The position numbers and the translations under genes are program-made. 64,000 bases of DNA from positions 186,001 to 250,000 of the forward strand of contig JANFOE010000191.1 of NCBI GenBank assembly GCA_025667525.1, in the 5' to 3' direction. Positions 48,663 through 60,312 of this stretch are shown piece by piece (within the stretch, counting starts at the first letter, position 1; the number at the start of each line of letters is the position of its first letter). This DNA is from Glebionis coronaria (Eukaryota > Streptophyta > Magnoliopsida > Asterales > Asteraceae). The notes beneath the pieces were generated by a model. It did not search any database. It was not told the origin of the DNA and saw nothing but the letters and a program-made list of their open reading frames with translations.

Positions 48663-49505
48663 ATGACCCCGCCTACTGCATCCTCGACTCTTCTACCCAT
48701 AGTAGTTCCTACTTCAGTTGTTTGTTCATCCCAACGATCGACGCAGTGTGGATGGTTGTCAGCCACGGATTCAGAGGATGACCCGCCCATCAAAGCTGTA
48801 CTCACAGAGGACCCTTTTTCTATCTTAGCCTCAACCACACTGGCCCCAACCTCTTTGGAGGAGGACCGGGTCCCTCCTAGCATACCATCTACCATGCCTC
48901 CCTCCTTATCATCGAGCTATTTTTCTGGGCCCGCACCCGTCTCCACTTATGAGACCGGGGAAGGACGTATCGATTCCGTCCAGGCCCAGATCTCCGCACT
49001 GGCTGCACGCCAAGAGCGGGAGATATCCGACCTCCGCAGCCAGTTGACAGTCAGTCAACAAAGCCATGTCGTCATCTATGATCGTATCGACACTCTTTTC
49101 TGTACTATGAGGGGACACTCCCAGACCGCTAAGGGCATCCCGGAAAGGACGGACGAGGCACTGAAGTGGTTATTGGAGGAGAACTACCGCCTCCACCAGC
49201 GCATTCAGGTCATGGAGGGTCTGCAGCATCAGACCCATGCTGCTCTTTCCGCTTAGGAGCAATCATTATCTATTTTCTTTGATCTCGCCACTCTCCGGCA
49301 TGATGGAGTTACTGGGGAGATGGCTTATCTCCGAGGGGTCGTAGATAGACTCTGGACCCAGCTACTATCAGCCCTCCATACGCTCAAGGAGACCCGGACG
49401 ACAGTTCGGACTTTGTGGAACACCAAGAGGAATTCTGTAGCCCCACTAGCTCCATCTGTACCGTTAGCCCCAACATCATCTAGTGGACCATCCAGGCAGG
49501 ATTAG
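48663..49505 (+). pseudogene. Coiled-coil ORF upstream of gag in element F, one stop
   Basis: ATG at 48663 opens a Pro/Ser/Thr-rich N-terminus (about 100 residues), followed by a predicted coiled coil (DSVQAQISALAARQEREISD, LRSQLTVS). A TAG at 49254 interrupts it, and the same frame continues to 49505 with a second helical part (EMAYLRGVVDRLWTQLLSAL) and a Ser/Pro tail. Total about 280 codons. Pro-rich plus coiled-coil segments ahead of gag are familiar to me from chromovirus entries in Asteraceae, where they are often fused to gag; here a separate ORF 440 bp upstream. Role unknown. GC content is higher than in its surroundings. Confidence 0.6.
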
Positions 49506-49530
49506 TATAGACGTACTAGACTTCTTGTAC

Positions 49531-49570
49531 GTCATGATAAGCTTACGGGTTGCATCCCAGCTATCATGAC
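49531..49570 (+). other. Long hairpin between the F coiled-coil ORF and gag
   Basis: GTCATGATA (49531-49539) pairs with TATCATGAC (49562-49570); inside it GCT/AGC and GGG/CCC can pair as well, giving 15 bp with two one-sided bulges and a TTGCAT loop. Confidence 0.7.
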
Positions 49571-49943
49571 ATAGGGCCTTTGTACTTTTATCTCTTTTAC
49601 AGCTCTTGATGATGTAATCTCGTACTTTATCTTTTCCTTTCTCTTGGGACATGTAACTTTGGGATATGATGTTTTAAAGACTGTGTGTATCATTACTTTG
49701 GATTAGGCCTGACCGGCCTATAACTTAGATTGTGTTATGCTAGATGACTGTTAAATTTCTCATGGAAATAACATGTAATCACTTTCTTTGTTATATCTGC
49801 TGTGCAATGTATTATATTATAAGATCTTGACAGGTTATCCAAATTTGTTATGAAATCAGTGCATAAGTTTCCTCGTGCAAATAATATAAAAACTGTACTA
49901 ACGCTTGAACTAATAATCTCATTTTGTATATGATTATACACAA

Positions 49944-50464
49944 ATGGTGATTACGAGGTCAAATCCCAATAATGCAACCACTTCCAATGCCGACAATGCT
50001 GAATCCCCAGAAGCTACTCGAAATGTCACTGTCGTACAACTGCGGGAAATGATAAGTGAAGGCATCACAGCAGCCATGGCAGCCAGAGGAGCTGACCCAA
50101 ATGCAAACAATGATCCAAACTTCGATGCACGTAGAAACAACACCAACAGGGATTGCTCTTACCACGGCTTCTTAAAATGCAAACCCTCATACTACTGAGG
50201 GAAAGAAGGAGTTGTAGAGTTGATGCAGTGGTTCGAAAGACTAGAGACAGTTTTTCGCATCAGCGGTTGTGTTGACGAGAACAGGGTTAAGTTTGCTACG
50301 TGCACTCTACTCGAGAGTGCCCTTACCTGGTGGAACTCTGTGGTCGCCATCCTTGGACATGATACTGCTTATACTCTCACTCGGGCCAACGTCAAGGAAA
50401 GAATGACTGAGAAGTATTGTCCCATAGGAGAAATAAAGAAGTTGGAAGTCGATCTGTGGGATCT
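49944..50464 (+). pseudogene. Element F gag, first part
   Basis: ATG at 49944 (MVITRSNPNNATTS), a Met-Ala rich helix (LREMISEGITAAMAARG), then CSYHGFLKCKPSYY, an in-frame TGA at 50196, and, in the same frame, the gag core (LMQWFERLETVFRISGC, VKFATCTLLESALTWWNS, MTEKYCP). Typical of Tekay/Del gag. Cut at WDL by element C; the TSD bases 50460-50464 are part of the frame. A frame continuing to 50474 runs into C LTR and is accidental. Confidence 0.88.
50460..50464. other. Left target-site duplication of element C (GATCT)
   Basis: Repeated at 59684-59688. Removing C plus one copy joins the two gag parts in frame. Confidence 0.93.
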
Positions 50465-52346
50465 TGATACTTAGATTTTTCTAGGTTCAATTGTTGTTCT
50501 CGGTATCTTAAAAAATTGATCTAGGTTCCCTATGTGACTCAGTCGTTCTTTGGTGAAACAAATAGTTGTGTCGTTGTTTTTAAATTAAAGGTGCAAAACA
50601 ATTAAAGTAAAAGTGCGTTAATTTAAATCTAAGTCTAATTAAAATAATGGTGCAAGTATTTAAAACGTGACTGAAATTAAAGGGCACTAAAGCAAATGAC
50701 GTAAACTTAAATCTATCTAAGGCAATCTTAAAACGCACCTAAAACTTAAACTAAGGTAAGACTAAAATTTAACTAAGGCAAATAAACTTAAAGTGCAATT
50801 AAAATAAAGGCAGGAACAATAAAGCTTGAAAATGAAAGGCTGAAATTTAAAAAAAGAAAGACTAAAAAGAAAGAACTGAAAGAAACCTTGATTCGGAAGT
50901 TTAGAACTTCCGAATGAACTGGCTTGATTCGGAAGACTTCCGGATGAAGAAGCTTGAGTCGGAAGTTTGCCCTTGGTTCGGAACTTTTGAGTTGATCCGG
51001 AACTTTTGAGAAGTTCCGGATGAAGCCCCTTGGTTCGGAACTTTGGAGTTCCGAATGAACACTCTTGACTCGGAAGTTTTCACTGATTCGGAACTTATCC
51101 TTCGTTCGGAACTTCTAAGTTGATCCGGAACTTTTTGAGTTCCGAATGAATCTCCTTGACCCGGAACTTTTGAGTTCCGAATGAAGTCTATTGATCCGGA
51201 ACTTTTAAGTTCCGAATGAACAAATGCTTGAGTCGAAACTTTCGTTCGGAAGTATTGACTCGGAACTTTTGGAGTTCCGAATGAACACTCTTGATCCGGA
51301 ACTTTGAATGTTCCGGATGAAACCCCTTGGTTCGGAACTTCAGACTTCCGAATGAACACTCCTCTCTTGCCTTGGCTCGGAACTTTTCCTGGGAATACAA
51401 ACACAGAAACAAACTTCCCGAAGAACAAGGGATCAAAAATAACAACTAATCTACCACAGATTTAACTGAAATCAAACAAACGATTCAATCAAAACATCAA
51501 TTAATCATAAACAAACAATCAATATCAAGAAATCTAACAACTTTAACCACAATAATAAAAAACCCATTTGATCAAAATAAAGACATGAACATGAACACAA
51601 ACATAAACATAAAAATCAAGAATTAGGAAAGGTAGATGAGAGATTAACAAGATAAAGTAAAGATTGACAAGAATTGAATGGGAACTTACTTGAAATTAAA
51701 TGAATTTAAGGTGCAAGACAAGGTATTTAAATTGGACAAGAAATTAAATGACATGTATTTAAATGTGCAAGGTAATGAAAATGGAAGAACTAGTGTCACT
51801 CTAGCCAACAAAGAAAAATAATAACCATCCTAATCTATATATAGGAGAGGATTAAGGAAGCTTCCTCCCCTCCTTCATTTCTTCTTAATTGCGTCATTAG
51901 GTCCCTCCTTCTTTTAATCTTCATTAATTGCATAATTAGTCCTTCCTTCTTTTAATCTTCATTAAACTTGGACTTTAAGGACTTTTTGGCTTGGGATTTC
52001 TTTGAACTTGTCTTTAAATTCTTCAATGAAATAGACTTGAGTTCTTCGGCTTTTGATAAACTTCCGTCTTTTGACTTTTTCTTCGTTAAATCTTCAGAAT
52101 TGGTCTTGGACTTCCGTTCTTTTTGCACTCTTGACTTCTTGACTTCGTCTTTCATCTTTTCTTCAATAAAAGTCCGTAAATTCCCGTGAATGTCCGTGTT
52201 TTCTCCACTTTTCACCTTTTCGTCCTAAATCACAACAAAAACACAAACCACGCATAATACCGACATAAAATACATAAAATACACGTTTTGGTCCGGTTAT
52301 TATTGTAATTAAGTGGTAGAAAAGATGTGTGTTTACACACATATCA
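50465..52346 (-). repeat. Element C 3' LTR (1.9 kb)
   Basis: In element sense it starts TGATATGTGTG, forming a hairpin with CACACATC, and ends CTAAGTATCA. TATA-type CTATATATAG lies at 51835-51844. Downstream of it, in the transcribed part, is a palindromic repeat array (50886-51392). Confidence 0.93.
50886..51392 (-). repeat. Palindromic TTCGGAACTT/AGTTCCGAA array in C 3' LTR
   Basis: A dozen or more irregular units of roughly 30-45 bp, many of the form CTTGATCCGGAACTTTTGAG followed by TTCCGAATGAA. Each such unit is an inverted repeat around a 3-6 base loop. The open frames across it are artefacts. The same array is at 58235-58740. Confidence 0.9.
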
Positions 52347-54376
52347 AATCTCCTACACTTGACCATTGCAATGTCCTCATGCAATGCATTAATTACAAAG
52401 AACGTTTACATTTTTCATCACAATCAATCCACGTTGGCCTTTATTAAAGAGATAGATACTACAAACATTCAAAGTAAAGAAATCAAAAGCATACCTTGGG
52501 TTTTGGAAATGTTATGAATAATCATCATCCTCAAGTTTTCACTTTCTCCAAACCAAGCTTAAAAACGAGATCATTGTTATTATAAGTTAGCAAACTAACA
52601 CGAACTCATGTGGGCCAATTATTCACTTAGACTCCCTTATTCCTAGGGGTATCTCTTATATTTTATTATTGTCTTGAATGATCATGAGGATGCATTTTTG
52701 ACTTATTTCGATAGTTATTAAGTCTGAAAATAAAGTGAACGATTTAATCAATAGTTAGCTAAAGAACAAAATCTTTTAAAACTGCTTCTCGGGACCTCAT
52801 AAAGTTCATATCTTGGCATAACTCGTTTCGCGATTTGAGACCTTTCTCGGACCGATATTTGGCAGCGACTTCATACTTCAAACCTTGAGAGACGTTCATG
52901 AAATTATGGTCTTCTCTTCATAATCGAATTTCTTCACTTGAAGTTTTGAGAGATTCATACTTGGACCACGACTTCTTCATTTTTCTCCAATCTTTATTTT
53001 GGACTTTGATATACAACGATCCGCCTCCTTTTATGACTTGGATCTATTTATCCTCATACCTTGTTAGGGTCTTTTCGGATACACTTCTCCATGACTTTTG
53101 GGGAGTATTTGCTTTTCGTTGTGTGTCTCGATCCTTCATATTGATTTTCGATATATGATTCTTCACATCACTTTGGATCTTTAGCAACAAAATATAGCCC
53201 TCATGCCTTGTTAGGGCCTTTTCGGACTCGCCAATCTTCGCATCCCGCTTCAATAAGTTATGCCTTGGCTATGAACTCTAATCCATACCGAGCAACTTTT
53301 AAACGATCTTGGACTAGAAGCTAAGTAACTTTTCAAATTGTACAACCTTATTTATTAGCAGATAAATTATTAGCAAGCGATGGGAGAATAGGCTTATAAT
53401 TAACTCACATAAATTCACGAAAGAATACCGAACTTATAATTGGCTCTATCATCTCTCGTTCTCCACAGTTCAAAATCTCAAGGAATGAGACTCGTGGATG
53501 CTTAGACTATTAAATCAAAGTTTTGGGTTTTCGAGTCGCCTATAGGATCTTGCAAATTCTTAGACTTTTTCAAGTTTAGAAATCGCATTTTAAAGTTCCC
53601 TTGATAAACGACTCTCTAGGGTCAATTATAGGAACTTGTGAAAAGTTCTTGTTCTTAACCCGTGAGAGTTAAGACTTTCGCGTTTTATAGCTCCCTATAT
53701 AAAAGCTTAGCAAAACTTGACTTAAACACGTTAAGGATACTAGCTAGAGTAACTTAGATAAGTAAACTCGGGTTGAGTCAAAAATTCACAACGTTTGAAA
53801 ATTAAAACCACTTTATTAAGCATTTATTCTAATAAAAGAAAGGAAAATAACTATACAAAGGTAAAAACTAATAGGCCAAAATAGATCAAAAATTTTGAAA
53901 AATGTCGAAAAATTAATTTTCCGGTTAAAACGAGGACAAATACAAGGAAAAGACCACTTAACTTCGATAGAAGTCCCCCCTACACTTAAGATAAACATTG
54001 TCCTCAATGTTTAAGCATGTGGGAGTAAACTCCCCTACACTTAGGACATTGTGCACTTTGTTTAAATCTCGCTAAGGAAAAGACAACTAAAGAGATTCCT
54101 ATTTTAATATTGAGAAAATATAAAATAGTGAATCGAAAAGAGTTTAGGATAGAACCGGGAAGAAGTAGAACATGGAATCACGGGTCGTCAAGAATCATCA
54201 AGAGTGGATCATTGAAGATCGAATCCCTGATTAAGAAGTGAGGAGAGGAAATAGCAAACCAAAGGGTCCCCCCTACACTTATGATAAAGAAAGCGAAAAG
54301 ATAGATGCATGGGTTGCCTCCCAAGAAGCGCTTGATTTTTGTTAACCGAGTCATTAGCCTGACTCGACCTTGATCA
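52347..54376 (-). other. Non-coding tail of element C with repeated PPT-like motifs
   Basis: No gene supported. Related to the H tail. On the minus strand it holds AAGTGTAGGGG-type motifs at about 54266-54285, 54030-54046 and 53973-53990, and the PPT CAAGTGTAGGAGATT at 52347-52361. The stem-loop AAACATTG-AGGA-CAATGTTT lies at 53993-54012. Confidence 0.82.
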
Positions 54377-57300
54377 TCAACGGAAGAAGCATGAAACATA
54401 TCCACCAGGATCAAAGACGTAGTTTTCATCGAGCAAATAACACAAGCTTAAGGCGAACAAGGCAAGCCAAAGAAGAGTAGGCAAGGTTCCCTTAAGCAAA
54501 GATGGAGCACGGTGGAAGCAAGGGTGGTGAGGTGCAAGCATGTCTTCAATAGTTCCAAAGATTTTTCCTTTTATTTCATCAGGTGGATACTGAGATGGCT
54601 TAAAGACTTCAATACCGGGGTCGAACACCTTTAACTTTAGGGGAAAATAGCACTCAGGCTCAGCCGAGTGTGAAGAAGATCCGCAAAGAAGCACAACCTC
54701 GTCCTCAGAAGGGGGACAAAGAGGTGTCAAATCATATGTGCAACGGATATTGGTGTCAACCGGTTTCTTCTCCTTTGACAGAATGTTCTTCAAATCCAAA
54801 GTAGGATCAAGACGATAATCTTCAAAGTCATAAGGAGGAGCATCACTCTCATTAGGGAAGTAAGTGTTGAGAAATTCAGAGAAATCTTCCTCAAATGAGT
54901 AATCGTCCAAAGTAGGATCGAGTGATGGCGGAGGATCTTCAGCATGTGAAGAATCGCTCGAGAGAGTATCAGCCTCATCAAAATCATCGAAAGTGGGCAG
55001 CTCGAGATACTCCGAAGTACAATCAAAATCATCCGAATCTGAGCTAGAATCATCATCATAAGCATCAAAGACCGGTGGAGAATCGTAAATGGGAGAAGGT
55101 TCCAAAGTGGGGAGAGAATCATCCACATCATCATTAAAAAGTGGATTATCAGTGGAAGACTCGAATAGAGGATTCTCATAGACTGTAAAGTCATCGAGCA
55201 CATTAAGCATATTCACTGATTCTCGTCCATAATATTTGCCTGTAAGCTTCCCCATTTTAAAAATTTGTGAATCATTCCCGACTCTTAAGATTAACTCACC
55301 TTCGGCAACATCCACTAAAGCACGTCCGGTTCTCAAGAATGGCCAACCAAGTATTAAAGGAATACGAGGGTCCATTTCATAATCAACTACGACAAAATCG
55401 ACCAGGAAAGTAAATGCGCCAACTTTAATGAACACATCTTCGGCTATACCAACAGGGTAAGCGAGAGTGAGATTTGCAAGTTCGAGAGTCATCTTTGTTG
55501 GAGTAAGGTCGGGCAATGATAGTGTTTTCCAAACACTCAGTGGCATCAAATTAATACTAGCCCCGAGATCAGCACGGGCAGTAAATTCTTTAGTTTTGTT
55601 GAACACGCAAGGCAACACGAAACGACCGGGATCTCCTAGCTTTTTCAGAAGTTCTTTAAGAATAACTGCAGAGCAGTTTTCATTTAAGCGTGTGTTGGCG
55701 AGTTCAATCAGCTTCTCCTTCTTGTTAAGCAATTCCTTAAATGCTTTAACAAATTTGGGCATGTGGACAAGTGCTTCAAGAAAACTAATGCTGAAGCCCA
55801 TTTGAGAAATCATATTGATATATTTTATCACTTGAGAGTCCTCCTATGTTAGCTCATTGGTCTTGCCTATGCGAGAAGGGTATGGGATTCTGGGTTTATA
55901 GGTGGAAGGTGAAGGTGTAGTCGGTAAAGGTTGAGATGTTGAAGGGTCCTTCCGAGATACATCGTCATGACGAGGCGGAGACGGTAATGGTGTACTAATA
56001 CTAGGTGTAGGAGGAGTAGGGATACATGGTGGTGGAGGAGGTGTAGATGATGGGGGTGGGATTGGTGGTCCTACGATGGTGACTCCACTACGGGTAGTAA
56101 TAGCACTCACATTAGCTCGCGGATTAGTGACGGTGTTTGAAGGTAGAGAACTTGAAGTAGAAGGTTGAGTGGCGTGCAAGAAACTAGCCAACAGATTTTT
56201 TAATTCAGTTGTTTGAGTGCTGAAGGAGGATTGAATATTATCACGAACCTCGGTTCTAATGTCATTACCTTGCTTCATGATATATCCTTTCAAATTGATT
56301 ATTTGGCATTGTAGATTCTTGATTTGCTCACCTTGGGTTCTCATGATGGCTTCAACATCGGGATTAATGGGTGGGGTTTGTTGGGTGGGTGGTTGATAAG
56401 GGTTAGAAGCTCTTGGTGGGATTTGGTTGCTTCTATTATAGTTGTTGGCGGGGTTTTGGTTTTGAGGAGAAAAACCAGGTGAAAGGAAGTTGTTAGATCG
56501 GTAACTCAGCAGATTTCTATCCCCTTGTTGTCTAGCTTGGTAATTTTCCGGTGAATAATAACCATAAGCTGCATACACATTTTCCGGATTTCCCTGTGTA
56601 GAAGGACAATCGGTGTATGAGTGAGAACCGCCACATGTTTCACAAGGATTAGCAACCACTTTAACTTGTTGTTGTTGTTGGTTTGAAGCGAGAAGCGTAA
56701 TACTTTTGCTCATTTCAGTCATCATGCGGGTGAGTTCGGTCATCTCAGGGTTTGCTGAAGTGGAAGAAACATTGACTCTCGGATTGTTCCTTGAAGAAGC
56801 AGAGGAATCCCAGTTTTTGTGGTGAGTAGTCATGTTCTCAATTAGCTCTCTACACTCCTCGGGTCTCCTTTTCATGAATGTGCCACCGGCGGCTGCATTA
56901 ATCGTATCATGATCTCAAAAAGTCAAACAGTTGTAGAAAGTATCGATTAAGGTCACAGGGAGCATGTTGTGGTTTAGACATCTATTGATTAAGACATTAT
57001 ATCTCTCCCAAGCATCAAAAAGAGATTCATCGGGATCTTGCATGAAACCGCTGATCTGATTGCGAAGGCTCGTGACCATGGATGGTGGAAAGTAGCGCGA
57101 CAAAAAGCGTTGAGTCATGTCATCCCAAGTGTGAATAGAATTCTTCCGGAGACGATCAAACCATTTCTCGGCATGATGTAATAAAGTGTGTGGAAAGAGT
57201 TGTAGGCGAAGTTCATCCATTGTGGCACCGGCCAACTTCATGCTTTGGGTGATTGTAATGAACTTGGCGAGGTGTTTGTTGGCATCATCATCAGGCAATC

Positions 57301-57559
57301 CACGGAATGGGTTTGTTTGTACTTGCTGAATCATGTGGTGCTTCAACGAAAACTCAGGAGCGTTGATTTGCATCGGCGCAATCGGTCCTCCTCGTCCAAA
57401 CATTGTTGGTTGACAAAGTTCCTCCATGGTCGGAAGATCGGGCTGTGGAAGAACATTGTTGTTATTATTAGGGTGCGGTGGATTATTGTTGTTTACACCT
57501 GACATAGCTAAATCTTCTTGAGGCTCGGGCTCTTGATAATTAGAAGATCTAGTACGCAT
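54377..57559 (-). pseudogene. Element C gag-protease, two in-frame stops
   Basis: One frame on the minus strand. The start is placed at MRTRSSNYQEPEPQ (57559); an ATG 57 bases upstream adds only a hydrophobic stretch. Gag core near 57350-56920 (EFSLKHHMIQQVQ, GLPDDDANKHLAKF, WFDRLRKNSIHTWDDM). A TGA at 56915-56917 interrupts a family motif that resumes as TINAAAGGTFMKRRPEE. CCHC knuckle CETCGGSHSYTDC near 56608-56646. Gln/Asn- and Pro-rich linkers follow, then TAG at 55844-55846, then the protease with DLGAS (55556-55570) and IPLILGWPFLRT, then a long acidic Asp/Ser-rich tail to 54377. Where H would continue into RT this frame ends. GW replaces the usual GR in ILGRPF. Confidence 0.88.
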
Positions 57560-57790
57560 GCACCTACAAAGACAAAAGAAAAATAAACCAAACACAAAAA
57601 CAATATATATACACAATAAAAATAAAATCTTTTTGGATTTTTGAAATTTTTAATTTTTATGGTTTTTTATCAATTTTTTAATTTTTATGATTTTTTTTGA
57701 TTTTTTTATGCAAGAAAAATAACGCTCACAAGTGAACGGATCCCAAAAAGCAACGCGTCTCTCACAGAAAACCGTTAATCTTTACGAAAA
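57560..57790 (-). other. Leader of element C
   Basis: AT-rich leader between primer site and gag start; nothing else seen. Confidence 0.6.
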
Positions 57791-57808
57791 GAGCCGGCAG
57801 CGGCGCCA
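57791..57808 (-). promoter_or_regulatory. Primer binding site of element C (tRNA-Asp type)
   Basis: TGGCGCCGCTGCCGGCTC on the minus strand, two bases inside the LTR. Close to the tRNA-Asp complement used by Athila/Tat elements. Confidence 0.88.
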
Positions 57809-57810
57809 TT

Positions 57811-59683
57811 TGATACTTAGATTTTGCTAGGTTCAATTATTGTTCTCGGTATCTTAACGAATTGATCTAGGTTCCCTATGTGACTCAGTCGTTCTTTGGT
57901 GAAACAAATAGTTGTGTCGTTGTTTTTAAATTAAAGGTGCAAAACAATTAAAGTAAAAGTGCGTTAATTTAAATCTAAGTCTAATTAAAATAATGGTGCA
58001 AGTATTTAAAACGTGACTGAAATTAAAGGGCACTAAAGCAAATGACGTAAACTTAAATCTATCTAAGGCAATCTTAAAACGCACCTAAAACTCAAACTAA
58101 GGTAAGACTAAAATTTAACTAAGGCAAATAAACTTAAAGTGCAATTAAAATAAAGGCAGGAACAATAAAGCTTGAAAATGAAAGGCTGAAATTTAAAAAA
58201 GAAAGACTAAAAAGAAAGAACTGAAAGAAACCTTGATTCGGAAGTTTAGAACGTCCGAATGAACTGGCTTGATTCGGAAGACTTCCGGATGAAGAAGCTT
58301 GAGTCGGAAGTTTGCCCTTGGTTCGGAACTTTTGAGTTGATCCGGAACTCTTGAGAAGTTTCGGATGAAGCCCCTTGGTTCAGAACTTTGGAGTTCCGAA
58401 TGAACACTCTTGACTCGGAAGTTTTCACTGATTCGGAACTTATCCTTCGTTCGGAACTTCTAAGTTGATCCGGAACTTTTTGAGTTCCGAATGAATCTCC
58501 TTGACCCGGAACTTTTGAGTTCCGAATGAAGACTATTGATCCGGAACTTTTAAGTTCCGAATGAACAAATGCTTGAGTCGGAACTTTCGTTCGGAAGTAT
58601 TGACTCGGAACTTTTGGAGTTCCGAATGAACACTCTTGATCCGGAACTTTGAATGTTCCGGATGAAACCCCTTGGTTCGGAACTTCAGACTTCCGAATGA
58701 ACACTCCTCTCTTACCTTGGCTCGGAACTTTTCCTGGGAATACAAACACAGAAACAAACTTCCCGAAGAACAAGGGATCAAAAATAACAACTAATCTACC
58801 ACAGATTTAACTGAAATCAAACAAACGATTCAATCAAAACATCAATTAATCATAAACAAACAATCAATATCAAGAAATCTAACAACTTTAACCACAATAA
58901 TCAAAAACCCATTTGATCAAAATAAATACATGAACACAAACATAAACATAAAAATCAAGAATTAAGAAAGGTAGATGAGAGATTAACAAGATAAAGTAAA
59001 GATTGACAAGAATTGAATGGGAACTTACTTGAAATTAAATGAATTTAAGGTGCAAGACAAGGTATTTAATTTGGACAAGAAATTAAATGACATGTATTTA
59101 AATGTGCAAGGTAATGAAAATGGAAGAACTAGTGTCACTCTAGCCAACAAAGAAAAATAATAACCATCCTAATCTATATATAGGGGAGGATTAAGGAAGC
59201 TTCCTCCCCTCCTTCATTTCTTCTTAATTGCGTCATTAGGTCCCTCCTTCTTTTAATCTTCATTAATTGTATAATTAGTCCTTCCTTCTTTTAATCTTCA
59301 TTAAATTTGGACTTTAAGGACTTTTTGTCTTCGGATTTCTTTGAACTTGTCTTTAAATTCTTCAATGAAATAGACTTGAGTTCTTCGGCTTTTGATAAAC
59401 TTCCGTCTTTTGACTTTTTTCGATAAATCTTCAGAATTGGTCTTGGACTTCCGTTCTTTTTGCACTCTTGACTTCTTGACTTCTTCTTTCATCTTTTCTT
59501 CAATAAAAGTCCATAAATGCCCGTGAATGTCCGTGTTTTCTCCACTTTTCAACTTTTCGTCCTAAATCACAACAAAAACACAAACCACGCATAATTCCGA
59601 CATAAAAGACATAAAATACACGTTTTGGTCCGGTTATTATTGTAATTAAGTGGTAGAAAAGATGTGTGTTTACACACATATCA
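57811..59683 (-). repeat. Element C 5' LTR (1.9 kb)
   Basis: Nearly identical to 50465-52346, including the palindromic array (58235-58740) and TATA-type CTATATATAG (59174-59183). The few differences suggest a young insertion. Confidence 0.93.
58235..58740 (-). repeat. Palindromic TTCGGAACTT/AGTTCCGAA array in C 5' LTR
   Basis: Second copy of the array at 50886-51392; unit order is preserved with scattered point changes. Confidence 0.9.
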
Positions 59684-59688
59684 GATCT
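59684..59688. other. Right target-site duplication of element C (GATCT)
   Basis: Matches 50460-50464; F gag resumes immediately after. Confidence 0.93.
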
Positions 59689-60312
59689 CAAGTGTAAGAA
59701 CAATGATATCCTTTGGTACAACCAAAGATTTCAAGAGTTAAACTTGATGTGCACCAGAATGTTTCCTCTAAGGAGTGACAAGATTGAAAAGTATGTCAGC
59801 GGACTCCCTGACAACATTCATGACAGTGTGCTAGCTTCACGACCCACTACCGTGGAAGGTGCTATGGAATTTGCGACTGAGCTGATCAACAAGCAAGCCC
59901 GCAATCTGTCCGAGAGGCAAACGGACAACAAGAGGAAATCCGATGAAAATTCTCGTAGCCAGCATCAACAGCCTTCCAAAAAGCAAAACGTTGGGAAAGC
60001 GGATGACACTACTCCCACAACCCGCACCAAGAACTACTCAGGGACCAAGCCTAAGTGTTCAAAGTGCAACTACCATCATGTTGCTAGATGACAATGCCAA
60101 GGATGCTACAAGTGTGGCCAACAAGGCCATTTTGCTCGAGATTGTCAAACCAATGTTGTTACCCCAGGTCGACCCAATACCAATCCCGGGAACAGCAACA
60201 ATGGCAAGTCCAATACACGTGGGAGTGGAAGTGGGCAGCAGGGAAACCGAAACCCACCGGTGGGAGCAGTAGTGGACCAAAGAAGGCTGTGGTTTGTTAC
60301 GAGTGTGGAACC
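59689..60312 (+). pseudogene. Element F gag, second part with zinc knuckles
   Basis: Continues the gag core (DILWYNQRFQELNLMC, KIEKYVSGLPDNIHDSVL, a Lys/Arg-rich linker). A zinc-knuckle region begins at CSKCNYHH, with an in-frame TGA at 60089, then a good CCHC knuckle CYKCGQQGHFARDC. A one-base shift near 60260-60275 moves the second knuckle (KAVVCYECGT) into another frame. Element D cuts it right after that CYECGT. Confidence 0.86.

Larger units (their letters stand above)
50465..59683 (-). mobile_element. Element C: non-autonomous Athila relative with gag-protease only
   Basis: Complete, with two LTRs (50465-52346 and 57811-59683), a PPT, a primer site and a perfect 5 bp TSD GATCT. On the minus strand: LTR, primer site, gag-protease (57559-54377), a non-coding tail of 2 kb, PPT, LTR. 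RT, RNase H and integrase are entirely absent. The tail begins with sequence equivalent to the bases just after the H integrase stop (ATGACTCGGTTAACAAAAA in both). Confidence 0.93.

Noticed and set aside
50901..51428. 175-codon ORF, repeated at 58246-58773
   Set aside because: Translation of the LTR palindromic array; no start context, and duplicated because the LTR is duplicated.
51952..52215. Lys/Ser-rich ORF, repeated at 59301-59552
   Set aside because: Lies in the U3 part of C LTR, differs in frame between copies and shows no domain.
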